Assembly (NCBI GenBank): GCA_964442035.1 | Contig: CAYTWZ010000001.1 | Coordinates: 3,115-67,114, forward strand | Direction: 5' to 3' | Source: JAFLUQ01 sp964442035 | GTDB lineage: Bacteria; Bacillota; Clostridia; UMGS1883 | DNA: 64,000 bases | Shown: in pieces, positions 31,701 through 40,757 of the stretch | How positions within the stretch are numbered: position 1 is the stretch's first letter | Layout of the letters: each line of letters begins with the position of its first letter | Notes under the pieces: generated by a model | What the model was told of the DNA's origin: nothing | Databases searched by the model: none | What the model saw: the letters and a program-made list of their open reading frames with translations, nothing else | Made by a program: the position numbers and the translations under genes

Positions 31701-33687
31701 TTTTGTCATCCTTTCGTTTTTTCAGTAGCCAAACCGCTGCCACGGCCGCCGCGGCTGCCAGGGCGCACAGCCCGGGCCACAGGGGAGGCCATGTTTGTGT
31801 GTAGATAAGGCCGCAGTTTTTGCATTCATACTGACGGATGCGGCTGCTGAATATGCCGGTTCTTAAAATGGCCCCTTTGCCAAAATTATGTCCCAGTGAA
31901 GAAACCTGTTCGGTTTGGGTCTCCCCGCAGACAGAACAAATCCGCTGCCTGAGCCCCTCCGATTCGCAGGCGGGAGGGGTAATCAGTTCCCACTCCGCGA
32001 AGCAATGACTCCCCACGCAATACGGGTTTTGGAGACTGCCGTCTCCCTCAACGAAGTTGGCTGTGTCCATATCAAGGTAAAACGCGGGCCGTATTCCTAC
32101 GGAAGGTTTGTTTGCCGAAAGTGAGTGTACCCAGCAGTCCGCCGTGATGGCGCGTACCTTTGCCGGGGCGTCAGCGTCAGCGTCTCTCAGCCACCATAAC
32201 GCCGGTATATTTGCGGCAATGTCATTGGAGCCGGAGCCGTCGGCGGCCACGGCCTCAGGCGTGGGGGAGGCGGCAAGTAGCTTGGGAAAACGATCCTTTA
32301 TAAGCTTTACATCCTTTAATCCTAACAAAAATATTTTGTCTTGGGTATAGACGCAGTAGGCATCGTCATAATTGCCAATATCTTTTGCGTTGCGGAAAAA
32401 TTCCTGAAGAGCCTGTCCGCCCTCAGCGTTTTCGGCGTCCGCCGATGAAATTACGGTTTTGACAGGTACGGCTTTGATATTTGTCTGTTCTTCGGGGGAA
32501 AAGCCCGCCAAAAAGCCGTCCTCCTGATCATACCCGTTGCAGCCTCCTGTGGACTGATCGGCGGGAGCGTTGCCGCAGGGCCAATTGCTGACCGGAGAGT
32601 CGGCGCTGTTCAGCCAAAAGCGTATGTTGGAATTTATCCAGTAATTGCTGCCGCTTTTGTCCCTGTCCTCGTTTCCGTGACTCCCGGCGGCGTCGAAGGC
32701 CTTGAAGGAAAGAATGTATTCACTGAGCATAAGCGGCCCTTCGTCGGTCACAGCCGCGCAGCGCCACAGTATATCCTTCCCGTTATAGCTGCCCATCTTG
32801 AAGTAGTCACCCTCCGCAATAGTCGAGTAAGCTCCTGCTAAGGATTTTCCGGAGCCGGTATCCGCTTTTTCAGCAGCGGTAAAGGAGCTTGTTATCTTTT
32901 GGGTGATGTAATATGGCGCTTCCTTGCTGCCTAAGCCTCCGGCGGCGGGAATTTGCTTTTTTATATAAAGAGCTGGCCGTACGCCGATGTCGGCGTTGTC
33001 AATATCGGAAAAAAGTATCCGTCCGTCCGGGAACACGCATCGCGCCGAATCCGTAAATTCCGCGTTGCCAAGCCCGTCCCGCAGCCAGTAATACCCACGG
33101 CTTGTATCCGCCGGACGGCTGCCGCTCAGTCTTTTTAACGCGCTTTGGGTAGGGGAGGCGGTAAGATCACCGAAGTAATTAATTATGGCTTCAAGCTGGT
33201 CTATACCGGGACAAAAGACCATGTCCCGGGTAGTAACGGTGTAAGCAATGTCGTAGTTTTGCACAATGTTGGAGTACTGTCCCGAGGAATGATACAGGTG
33301 CGCTTCGGTACCGGCATCCGCGTCAGCGCTGAAAACCTGGTTAAGGACGCTTTTAACGTTCGCGGCCTGTATCAGAGCCCGCTCCCCGTCCGTAAAACCA
33401 TTGAGAAAGCCGTCCTTCTCATCGTTCAGCCACAGCCGCAGGGATGACTTGTCCCAACGTGAGACTGAGCTGTCAAAGGGGCGGTAATCCAATATGCTTT
33501 GGCACAGAAGCAGCAGCCCGTTCTCGTCATCGCTGACTGCCTGCCAGAGTACAGGCTCACCCAGATAGTTGCCTAGGCGCACGAAGTCCCCGGCTTTAAG
33601 AGTTGTATTTGAATTTTTTTTTGCAAAGGACAGAGGCTGGGCGGCAAAACAAACAAGCACACACAGCAGTACGCACAGCTTTTTCAT
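31687..33687 (-). CDS. Secreted/membrane protein with two DUF6273-like domains and a zinc-ribbon-like C-terminus
   Basis: 666 aa. Signal peptide (MKKLCVLLCVLVCFAAQPLS), then two homologous halves that each contain GDFVRLGNY/GDYFKMGSYNG at the start, RLWLN/RFWLN, an FLNGF/FLAGF block and VGVRPALY/VGIRPAFY at the end, as in DUF6273. A C-terminal segment has paired CxxC motifs (CSVCG, CKNCG) and a final transmembrane helix with a basic tail (KKRKDDKNG). Function unknown. It is upstream of, and overlaps, hydF and shares its promoter; a functional link to hydrogenase maturation is not established. Confidence 0.75.
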   Translation of the reverse strand: MKKLCVLLCVLVCFAAQPLSFAKKNSNTTLKAGDFVRLGNYLGEPVLWQAVSDDENGLLLLCQSILDYRPFDSSVSRWDKSSLRLWLNDEKDGFLNGFTDGERALIQAANVKSVLNQVFSADADAGTEAHLYHSSGQYSNIVQNYDIAYTVTTRDMVFCPGIDQLEAIINYFGDLTASPTQSALKRLSGSRPADTSRGYYWLRDGLGNAEFTDSARCVFPDGRILFSDIDNADIGVRPALYIKKQIPAAGGLGSKEAPYYITQKITSSFTAAEKADTGSGKSLAGAYSTIAEGDYFKMGSYNGKDILWRCAAVTDEGPLMLSEYILSFKAFDAAGSHGNEDRDKSGSNYWINSNIRFWLNSADSPVSNWPCGNAPADQSTGGCNGYDQEDGFLAGFSPEEQTNIKAVPVKTVISSADAENAEGGQALQEFFRNAKDIGNYDDAYCVYTQDKIFLLGLKDVKLIKDRFPKLLAASPTPEAVAADGSGSNDIAANIPALWWLRDADADAPAKVRAITADCWVHSLSANKPSVGIRPAFYLDMDTANFVEGDGSLQNPYCVGSHCFAEWELITPPACESEGLRQRICSVCGETQTEQVSSLGHNFGKGAILRTGIFSSRIRQYECKNCGLIYTQTWPPLWPGLCALAAAAAVAAVWLLKKRKDDKNGTK

Positions 33688-33731
33688 AACATACAGTTCC
33701 TTATCAAAAAGTAATCAAAAAGTATATTTAT

Positions 33732-33760
33732 ATTATATAACGTGACGGGGCTTTTGTCAA
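33732..33760 (-). promoter_or_regulatory. Promoter of the DUF6273-hydF operon
   Basis: Perfect consensus on the minus strand: -35 TTGACA (33760-33755), 17-bp spacer, -10 TATAAT (33737-33732). Confidence 0.85.
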
Positions 33761-33776
33761 GTGTAGAGTGAAGCTG

Positions 33777-33806
33777 CGCCGGTGAAACCCGCGGGTTTCA
33801 CCGGCG
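33777..33806. repeat. Perfect 30-bp palindrome
   Basis: CGCCGGTGAAACCCG followed at once by its exact reverse complement. It lies just upstream of the -35 of the promoter at 33732-33760 and 11 bases from MITE copy B. It could be an operator or a cruciform/terminator-type element; no T-run adjoins it. Confidence 0.6.
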
Positions 33807-33817
33807 AGAATCTACGC

Positions 33818-33977
33818 AAGCGCTGAATAATTCACGCCTACGGCTTAAAACGCCGCTTGACGCGGAGTTTCGCGGCTCGATTAAAAAGCCCAATATACAG
33901 TAAGTATTCATGCGCCTCTTGCCTTACTGCGAGGAAATTTTTCTCGCAAATCGGCATTTTAGAATTAATCAGCGCTT
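33818..33977 (+). repeat. MITE-like element, copy B (full length, 160 bp)
   Basis: Best-preserved ends: AAGCGCTGAATAATTC (33818-33833) and GAATTAATCAGCGCTT (33962-33977), which pair at 14 of 16 positions. The interior is non-coding. The right end is 2 bp from the stop codon of the YlmC-like gene. Confidence 0.8.
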
Positions 33978-33979
33978 CC

Positions 33980-34216
33980 CTACTGCGTTTTTACTAAAAT
34001 CAGATCGTCCCCAATCTTATAGATATCGCTCCATGGTATATGTATGTCCTCGGACGCGCCGAACATTCCGAAAAACCGACTCCGACCCGGGATTATGATG
34101 GATTCGATAACTCCTTTTTCGAAGTCTATGTCAATGTCGCTGATAAACCCCAGACGCTTTGCCTCGGTGATGCTTATTACCTCCTTCTGACGGAAGTCCG
34201 AGCTTGGCTTTGCCAT
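33980..34216 (-). CDS. PRC-barrel protein, YlmC/YmxH family
   Basis: 78 aa single PRC-barrel domain: VISITEAKRLGFISDIDID, then GVIESIIIPG and DIHIPWSDIYKIGDDLILV. YlmC/YmxH proteins are small, conserved in spore-forming Firmicutes and often near sporulation genes, but their function is not defined. ATG 34216 has AAGGAGG 5 bases upstream; the reading from 34240 adds eight residues without support. It runs divergently from the gene at 34396. Confidence 0.85.
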   Translation of the reverse strand: MAKPSSDFRQKEVISITEAKRLGFISDIDIDFEKGVIESIIIPGRSRFFGMFGASEDIHIPWSDIYKIGDDLILVKTQ

Positions 34217-34246
34217 AAATCCTCCTTCAAAATTCTTCAAAAACTC

Positions 34247-34275
34247 TTTACAATTTCGGATTATTGTGGTATACT
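34247..34275 (+). promoter_or_regulatory. Promoter of the 34396-44540 gene run
   Basis: -35 TTTACA (34247-34252), 17-bp spacer, -10 TATACT (34270-34275), followed by a ~110-nt leader. Other promoters inside the run are possible. Confidence 0.65.
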
Positions 34276-34395
34276 AATATAGATTATTTGTATGAAGCTA
34301 ACAAAACTCTGCTTTGATTTTAAATCGGAGCAACGCTTCGCCTTGCTTGCGAGGAGCGGAGTTTTCCTGACAAATGCGAAAGGAGGCTGCCCGGC

Positions 34396-35904
34396 ATGAC
34401 GGTATCGGATATATTAAAAAGTTCTGCGTCCCTTTATCCGGAAAAGACGGCCTTTACCGGCAGAAACGGCAGCTCGTGCAGCTTTGGCAGAATATATTCT
34501 TCAGCTCGAACCATTGGGACTCAGTTGATAGAAAGCGGGCTTGCGGGCTGTCCGGGAGCCATAATGGGCGAGGTGGACATGGACACCATTGCCGCGATCT
34601 TTGGCTGCGCCTTTGCGGGCTGCCCTTTGGTGGTCATGGACTGCTCACGGACGGAGACAGAGCTCTGTAACCAGATCGATAAATTCTCAATAGGAGCGCT
34701 GTTCTGCGGAGAAAAGCACCGTGCTCAGGCCGAAAATGTCAAGGCAAGACGCCCGAAGCTGCTTTTGTACAGCGGTGAGGAAAGGGTAATACATCCCACT
34801 AAGATACTGGAGGCTGACGATTTTGCGCCGGTGGATCCGGAGTCTCCCGCTTTTTTGTTCTTTGACGGCGATGGAGAAAGCGTGGTTATGCTTTCACATA
34901 AAAATATATGCAGCTCAGTCAGGTCAGTTGCCGAATATATGAGCATAGGCTCATACACATTTTTGAGCCCGGCGGTCTGGGGCGATGCCTTTGACTGCGT
35001 TATAGGGATCCTGTTGCCCCTGTGGGCCGGCTGCAGCGTGGTTCAGCGGGGAGAAAAGCGCAGCGTTGCCAGAGCCGTCGCGGAGTCCGGAGCCACGGCC
35101 GTTGCCAGCAATCCGGCCCGCATCAGGAGTCTTGAGCGATCCCTTAAGCTTCGCTCGGAAAAGCAGCGCGGCAAGGCGGAAAAGGTTTTGTCCGATATTT
35201 GTACGAGATTGCTGCGGTTCATGGGCGACAGCGCCAAGAAAAAAATGTATCACCATGTACACAGCCTCATGGGTGACAATCTTAAGCTTATTATCTGCGG
35301 GGGGAAGTGCCCCATGCCGGAAGATACTAAGCAGTTTGCCGAATGGGGCTTTGAAGTTTGCAGCTGCTATTTTGACACGGCCTGCGGAGCTCTTGCAATG
35401 AGCTCCGCCGCCGGTAAGCCCCTTACGCCAATAGCGGATATTACGATCGCGTCTCCCGCCAAGAACGGCGCGGGGGAGATCGTGGCTCTTGGTGACAGGA
35501 TACCTATAGGCTATTTTGAGGGAAAGACTGAGTTCGGGGATGGGTTTCCCACCGGGGACATGGGCATTATTGACGGTGAAGGCAAGCTTCAGGTCCTTGG
35601 CCGGAAGCGTACCATGCTGTACGATAAGGACGCGAACATGATTTTTCCCGAGGCTATTTCCGCGGTGCTGAAGCGAAGCCGGTATATTGCCGACTGCAGT
35701 GTGTCAGGGCGGTTTGACACCAAGGACGGGGGGATTTTTATTTCCGTCAGCATAATCCCGGATCAGAGAGAGGTGTCCGGCGAGCTGGGTCAAAAATATT
35801 CCGACAACCGCCAGCGCCTGTTTTTTAACCGTGTGATGAACCGGCTGGCGCCCGAGCTCCCTCACAAGATCAATGAGTTCAGACTCCCTCCGGCGGAGCT
35901 GTAA
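34396..35904 (+). CDS. Degenerate AMP-forming acyl-CoA synthetase-like (ANL superfamily) protein
   Basis: 502 aa adenylate-forming enzyme fold. The C-terminal hinge block is recognisable (FPTGDMGIIDGEGKLQVLGR: the conserved TGD, then Arg), as is LKLIICGGKCPMPEDT (~295), typical of long-chain acyl-CoA synthetases. The Ser/Thr/Gly-rich phosphate-binding loop normally written as SSGTTGxPKG is replaced by FFDGDGESVVMLSHKN (~155), so adenylation activity may be altered or lost. It heads a run with yybS, gdpP, rplI and dnaB, starting 18 bases before yybS. Substrate unknown; it could be a fatty-acid or aryl-acid activating enzyme or a non-catalytic relative. Confidence 0.75.
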   Translation: MTVSDILKSSASLYPEKTAFTGRNGSSCSFGRIYSSARTIGTQLIESGLAGCPGAIMGEVDMDTIAAIFGCAFAGCPLVVMDCSRTETELCNQIDKFSIGALFCGEKHRAQAENVKARRPKLLLYSGEERVIHPTKILEADDFAPVDPESPAFLFFDGDGESVVMLSHKNICSSVRSVAEYMSIGSYTFLSPAVWGDAFDCVIGILLPLWAGCSVVQRGEKRSVARAVAESGATAVASNPARIRSLERSLKLRSEKQRGKAEKVLSDICTRLLRFMGDSAKKKMYHHVHSLMGDNLKLIICGGKCPMPEDTKQFAEWGFEVCSCYFDTACGALAMSSAAGKPLTPIADITIASPAKNGAGEIVALGDRIPIGYFEGKTEFGDGFPTGDMGIIDGEGKLQVLGRKRTMLYDKDANMIFPEAISAVLKRSRYIADCSVSGRFDTKDGGIFISVSIIPDQREVSGELGQKYSDNRQRLFFNRVMNRLAPELPHKINEFRLPPAEL

Positions 35905-35922
35905 AACAGAGGACGACAAAGT

Positions 35923-36900
35923 ATGAAAGAAAGTCAATATAATTTTCTTATAGCGTTAAGGCTGATGATTACGCTGCTGCCCATTTTGCTTGGCATGCCA
36001 ATGCTGGCCTACTGCTTCTGCGCGTACAACCTGTGTGTGATAGTGGTGAGCCGGGGGCCGGTGTTTGGGCTCATTACGGGCTTGACCGCTTCGGGCTGCG
36101 GCGCGCTCATGTGCGCGGCGGTGGGCTATGGCTGGGCTTACGGCGTGTTTTTCGCGCTTCAGATCATTCTTACGGAGGCGCTGGTCTCCGTCACTGTAGT
36201 TGCCCGGCGGGGCTTTGCCTCGGGGCTGGTTATGGCGTCGGTGGGTTACGGCGTTGGAGATCTGCTTAACATGAAGTATCAGGCTTCAGACGCCGGACTG
36301 AGTATTGCGGACAATATGACGTCGAGCGTTGACGAGTATGTTTCCCAGACATTCAGCCTTTACGCCCAGCAGCTTGAAAAAAGCGGCTCAACGGTCGACT
36401 TTGACCCGGAGAAGCTATCGGACGCCGTCATAAACGCTGTCAAGACCTGTGTCCCGGCAGTCTTTGTGATCGGTTGCATAGTGGCGGGCTATGTGGTGAT
36501 GTGGATGGTCACAAAAAGCCTGCGGGGTACGCCCCTCGCCAACGGCCATTCCTTTGCGGGGATAAGGCTGCCTGCTGTTTCGACGCTTTTTGGGGCGGCA
36601 ATGCTTGGCATGGCGTTTGTCCCTCAGCAGACCGCTGCAATGATCGGCGTCAACGGATTTATCGTTTTTATTTTCTTAGAGTTTTTCGGAGGCCTGAGCC
36701 TAATGGAATATTTTCTCAGGACAAAGGTGCAAAGCCCCTTTGTCCGCGTAGTGATCCACGTGGGTATATTCTTGGCGTTTTCTATGATTTCGGCCATATT
36801 CCCTCTGGCAAACATATTTTTGCTTTACGCACTGGTGGGCATTACGGACGGTTTTGTTTCGATAAGAAAGAGGGTGGCAGCCGGTAATGAAAACGAATAA
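35923..36900 (+). CDS. YybS/DUF2232 family membrane protein
   Basis: 325 aa with about eight hydrophobic segments. Identification rests on membrane profile, size and the conserved order yybS-gdpP(yybT)-rplI-dnaB shared with Bacillus. An internal soluble stretch (about 125-165) contains TSSVDEYVSQTFSLYAQQLE. Function is not known; conservation beside gdpP suggests a link with c-di-AMP or cell envelope homeostasis, which is inference. It overlaps gdpP by 14 bases. Confidence 0.82.
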   Translation: MKESQYNFLIALRLMITLLPILLGMPMLAYCFCAYNLCVIVVSRGPVFGLITGLTASGCGALMCAAVGYGWAYGVFFALQIILTEALVSVTVVARRGFASGLVMASVGYGVGDLLNMKYQASDAGLSIADNMTSSVDEYVSQTFSLYAQQLEKSGSTVDFDPEKLSDAVINAVKTCVPAVFVIGCIVAGYVVMWMVTKSLRGTPLANGHSFAGIRLPAVSTLFGAAMLGMAFVPQQTAAMIGVNGFIVFIFLEFFGGLSLMEYFLRTKVQSPFVRVVIHVGIFLAFSMISAIFPLANIFLLYALVGITDGFVSIRKRVAAGNENE

Positions 36901-38866
36901 TTCTTTTAATTCGTTTCTTGGCAACTCATCGTTTATATATATAATCATAGTGCTTGTGTGCGCTGTCTTTACTTTTGGGGAAAGCAAGCCGGCGGGGCTG
37001 GTGCTTTTTGCCTGCGCCGCGCTGATGCTTCTCCAACAGTTCCTTGACCGGCGCAACAGAATGCACAAGATGAAGCAGTACTTTGACCGGGTCGCCGGGG
37101 AAACGCTGGAGCAGACAGACGGACTGCTGTTCAACATCCCGGATCCCATAGCCGGGGTGAGGGTGGACGGAAGCATCGCTTGGTACAACGGGCCGTTTTA
37201 CAAGGCATTCCTCAAAAATTATTTTGGCAAAAGGATCTGCGACATATTCAAGGAGGTTCGGGTCAAGGACATTATCAAGGAGGGCGGAAACCGCAACATA
37301 AGCGTTAATTTCAGCGGTATGCAGTACAAGGTGCTTCCCACTGTTCTGAACACCGGCGACCCGGAAAAGGCGGCCGTGATACTATATTTTGAAAACATGA
37401 CCGATGTGAACAAGCTGCATCAGCTTGTGAGCGACAGCCGTCCGGTGGTGATGAATATCACTATCGACAACTATGATGAAACAGTGGCCGATGCTGACGA
37501 AAATCAGCAGCTGGAGCTAACTGTGTCCATTGACCGTGTCCTTGTGAGCTGGACAAAGGACAATGGGGGTCTTATCCGCAAGATAGAGCGCAACCGCTAT
37601 GTTGCCGTATTTTCCTACGGCGATTTTGAAAAAATCACCCGCACAAGATTTGGGGTGCTTTCCGATATCAAGGCCATAAACGTGGAGGGGATAGCGTCGC
37701 CAACCCTCAGCATAGGCGTAGGTCTTGGGGGCGAAAACTACGGCGAATGCGACAACTTCGCCCGTATGGCGCTGGATATGGCTCTGGGCCGGGGCGGAGA
37801 TCAGGCCGCTGTCTGCGACAGCGGGAAATTCAGCTATTACGGAATGAGCACTAAGGAAGTGGAAAAGCGTACGCGCGTTAAGGCAAGAGTAATTGCCAAC
37901 TCCCTTAAGGAGCATATACTTTCGTCGGATAATGTAATAATAATGGGGCACCTTAACGCTGACATTGACGCCATAGGGGCGGCTGTCGGACTTTCCGCTG
38001 CGGTTACGCATTTGGGCAAGGAAGCCCGTATAATCCTTAATTCCGATGACGCGGCGGTGAACAATGTGGTGGATTCCATTGAACGCAACCATTACCATGA
38101 CGGCCTGTTTGTGAGCCGTAATCAGGTGAGGGAATTCGTTTCGGATGGGACGCTCCTCATAATCTGTGACACCCACAGGTCGGATCTGATCGAGATGCCC
38201 GAGCTGCTGGAGCTTATTGACCACAAGGTGCTTATCGATCACCACCGGCGCAGCGAAAACTTTATTGAGGGCTGCGATCTGGTTTACCACGAGCCGGCGT
38301 CCTCATCCACCTGCGAGATGGTCACCGAAATGCTGATGTATATGGACGGCGGTCTCACTCTCAGCACTGTTGACGCTACTGCCCTCTATGCCGGCATTAT
38401 CCTTGACACAAAGAACTTTGTGTTTAAAACCGGATCCCGCACCTTTGAGGCGGCGGCGTTCCTGCGCAATGCCGGTGTTGACACAATCAGGGTCAAGCAA
38501 TATTTCAGGGAAAGCGCCGAGGCCTTCCGTGTCAAGACTGATATTGTTTCCGGGGCAAGGATCGATGAGCGTGGTGTGTGCATTTCCACTGTATATACTG
38601 AGCTAATACCCAGCATAGCCGCGCAGGCAGCCGACGAAATGCTTGACATTGCGGGGGTAAACGCCTCGTTTGTTGTGATCAGAAGCGACGACGGCGCATA
38701 TATCAGCGGTCGGAGTTTGGGCGAGATTAATGTTCAGCTGATTGTTGAGCGCCTTGGAGGCGGAGGCCACGCCCTTGCGGCGGCGGCAAAGCTGCGTCAG
38801 ACCGGTGTGGACGATGCGGAGGCTCAGCTTAAGGAAGCCATTGACAAATATTTTGAACAGCGCTGA
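36887..38866 (+). CDS. gdpP: c-di-AMP phosphodiesterase GdpP
   Basis: 659 aa. Two N-terminal transmembrane helices (to ~50), a PAS-like domain (~75-180), a degenerate GGDEF domain (~190-320; the GGDEF signature is absent, as usual for GdpP) and a DHH/DHHA1 phosphodiesterase. The latter has MGHLNADIDAIGAA (~350), ICDTHRSDLIE (~427) and LIDHHRRSENF (~449), with DHHA1 GGGGHALAAAA near 625. All metal-binding Asp/His positions of the DHH core are present, so it should hydrolyse c-di-AMP to pApA. ATG 36887 overlaps yybS; rplI follows after 22 bases. Confidence 0.93.
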   Translation: MKTNNSFNSFLGNSSFIYIIIVLVCAVFTFGESKPAGLVLFACAALMLLQQFLDRRNRMHKMKQYFDRVAGETLEQTDGLLFNIPDPIAGVRVDGSIAWYNGPFYKAFLKNYFGKRICDIFKEVRVKDIIKEGGNRNISVNFSGMQYKVLPTVLNTGDPEKAAVILYFENMTDVNKLHQLVSDSRPVVMNITIDNYDETVADADENQQLELTVSIDRVLVSWTKDNGGLIRKIERNRYVAVFSYGDFEKITRTRFGVLSDIKAINVEGIASPTLSIGVGLGGENYGECDNFARMALDMALGRGGDQAAVCDSGKFSYYGMSTKEVEKRTRVKARVIANSLKEHILSSDNVIIMGHLNADIDAIGAAVGLSAAVTHLGKEARIILNSDDAAVNNVVDSIERNHYHDGLFVSRNQVREFVSDGTLLIICDTHRSDLIEMPELLELIDHKVLIDHHRRSENFIEGCDLVYHEPASSSTCEMVTEMLMYMDGGLTLSTVDATALYAGIILDTKNFVFKTGSRTFEAAAFLRNAGVDTIRVKQYFRESAEAFRVKTDIVSGARIDERGVCISTVYTELIPSIAAQAADEMLDIAGVNASFVVIRSDDGAYISGRSLGEINVQLIVERLGGGGHALAAAAKLRQTGVDDAEAQLKEAIDKYFEQR

Positions 38867-38888
38867 TATTTGAAAGGATTGATATAAA

Positions 38889-39335
38889 ATGAAAGTTGTA
38901 CTTTTGGCTGATGTAAAAGGACATGGAAAAAAGGGAGACCTTGTGGATGCCAGTGACGGCTACGCCAGGAACTACCTTCTTCCCCGGGGTCTTGCCAAGG
39001 AGGCCACCAAGTCCATCATAAACGAGCTCAAGGGCAAAAGCGATGCCGCGGCGTATCACCGTGAGCAGGAGAAAAAGGCGGCTCTTGCCGCCAAGGAGAC
39101 CCTTGAGGGAAACAAGGTCATTATCAAGGCTAAGGCCGGAGCGGGCGACAAGCTCTTCGGCAAGGTTACCAGTCAGGATGTGGCGGACGCTATCAAGATG
39201 CAGCTGCACTATGTGGTTGACAAGAAGAAGATCGTATTGCCCGACGGTATTAAGACCATCGGGGAAAAGACTGTAGAAGTCAAGCTGTTCCCCGAAATTT
39301 CCGCCAAGGTAACCGTAAGCATCGACAAAGAATAA
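38889..39335 (+). CDS. rplI: 50S ribosomal protein L9
   Basis: 148 aa, normal length. The N-terminal rRNA-binding domain MKVVLLADVKGHGKKGDLVD with GYARNYLLPRGLA is diagnostic, followed by the long connecting helix (~45-75) and the C-terminal domain LFGKVTSQDVADAI. Usual position between gdpP and dnaB. GAAAGGATTGATATAAA precedes the ATG. Confidence 0.97.
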   Translation: MKVVLLADVKGHGKKGDLVDASDGYARNYLLPRGLAKEATKSIINELKGKSDAAAYHREQEKKAALAAKETLEGNKVIIKAKAGAGDKLFGKVTSQDVADAIKMQLHYVVDKKKIVLPDGIKTIGEKTVEVKLFPEISAKVTVSIDKE

Positions 39336-39368
39336 ATAACTGTATATAAGCAAAAGAGGTGACAGGTC

Positions 39369-40688
39369 ATGGATTCTCCAATAGGTGTAAATATGCCCTA
39401 CAACCTTGAGGCCGAGCAGGCTGTGCTGGCCAGCGCTATAATGAACGAAAACGCTCTGAGCAGCGTTATGGAGGCTCTGACGGAGGACGATTTTTATGTC
39501 ACCGCTCACAAGACTGTCTATGGGGCAATAGCAAGGCTGTTTTCCACAGGACGTCCTGTGGACATGGTCACGGTTTCAGGGGAGCTTGGGGAAAAAATTG
39601 ACAGCATAGGGGGCATTTCCTACCTGACAAAGATCATGCAGGGGATATACACCACAGAAAATCTCCGGCATTATATAGACATAGTTAGAAACAAGACCAC
39701 ACTTCGACGCTTGGTTGAGGCTGGCAGCGCCATTGTGGATATGAGTGTCAAGGACGAGGAGGAAGCCGACCTCATTCTTGATAAAAGCGAGCAGTTGATA
39801 TTTGAGATTGGGGAAAAGCGGGGAGCCAAGGGATTTTATCACATAGGCGACGTGGTAAAAAGTACTCTTGTGCTTTTAGAAGAGCTTAAAAAGCGCAACG
39901 GCAAGATCACCGGTATCCCTACGGGCTTTGCCGGTCTTGACAACTATACCGCCGGACTGCAGAACAGCGACCTTATCATTATCGCGGCCCGTCCCGGCGT
40001 GGGAAAGACCAGCCTTGCCCTTAATCTGGCTGAAAACGCCGCCATACGCGGTAAGTTTACCGTGGCTGTGTTTTCTCTGGAAATGAGTAAGGAACAGCTG
40101 GTCAACCGAGTTCTTGCCAGCGAGGCTCTTGTTGAGCTTGGAAAGTTGCGTGTGGGGGACATAGGCGCCAACGAAATGACACGTCTTGCCCATGCCCTCA
40201 AGGATGTGGTAACGGCGCCTATCTACATTGATGACACTCCGGGCATTACAGTGGCCGAAATAAGGGGCAAATGCCGCAGGCTTAAAATGGAAAAGGGTCT
40301 TGGCATGGTGGTGATCGACTACCTCCAGCTTATGCAAAGCGGAAAACGGGAGTCAAACCGTGCCAGCGAGATCGGCGAGATATCCCGTTCCCTCAAAATA
40401 ATGGCCAAGGAGCTTAATGTCCCTGTAATAACCCTTTCCCAGCTTAACCGCGCGGCGGAAAGTGAAAAGCGCCGCCCAAAGATCAGCGACTTGCGTGAAA
40501 GCGGCTCTATTGAGCAGGACGCGGATATTGTGCTTCTGCTTTACAGCCCCGAAGCCGAGGAGGGCGCCGAGCCTTCAAACGTAGTTGAATGCATAATCGC
40601 AAAAAACCGCGCCGGTTCCACAGGTACGGTAAAGATGGCATGGCGGGGCGAATTTACCAAGTTTATGGACTTGGATACCCATCAGTAG
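39369..40688 (+). CDS. dnaB: Replicative DNA helicase DnaB (DnaC in Bacillus)
   Basis: 439 aa hexameric 5'-3' helicase. The N-terminal domain starts MPYNLEAEQAVLASAIMNENAL; the RecA-like C-terminal domain has Walker A ARPGVGKTSLAL (~207), VFSLEMS, Walker B MVVIDYLQLM (~314) and LSQLNR(A/G) with SDLRESGSIEQDAD (~355-380). No intein. GAGGTGACAGGTC is the ribosome site. Follows rplI after 33 bases. Confidence 0.97.
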   Translation: MDSPIGVNMPYNLEAEQAVLASAIMNENALSSVMEALTEDDFYVTAHKTVYGAIARLFSTGRPVDMVTVSGELGEKIDSIGGISYLTKIMQGIYTTENLRHYIDIVRNKTTLRRLVEAGSAIVDMSVKDEEEADLILDKSEQLIFEIGEKRGAKGFYHIGDVVKSTLVLLEELKKRNGKITGIPTGFAGLDNYTAGLQNSDLIIIAARPGVGKTSLALNLAENAAIRGKFTVAVFSLEMSKEQLVNRVLASEALVELGKLRVGDIGANEMTRLAHALKDVVTAPIYIDDTPGITVAEIRGKCRRLKMEKGLGMVVIDYLQLMQSGKRESNRASEIGEISRSLKIMAKELNVPVITLSQLNRAAESEKRRPKISDLRESGSIEQDADIVLLLYSPEAEEGAEPSNVVECIIAKNRAGSTGTVKMAWRGEFTKFMDLDTHQ

Positions 40689-40757
40689 CATATTTCAGTA
40701 GTATATTATTGTGCAACCCGGAGGAAGATCCTGTAGCAGACAGGGAGGCGGACAAAA

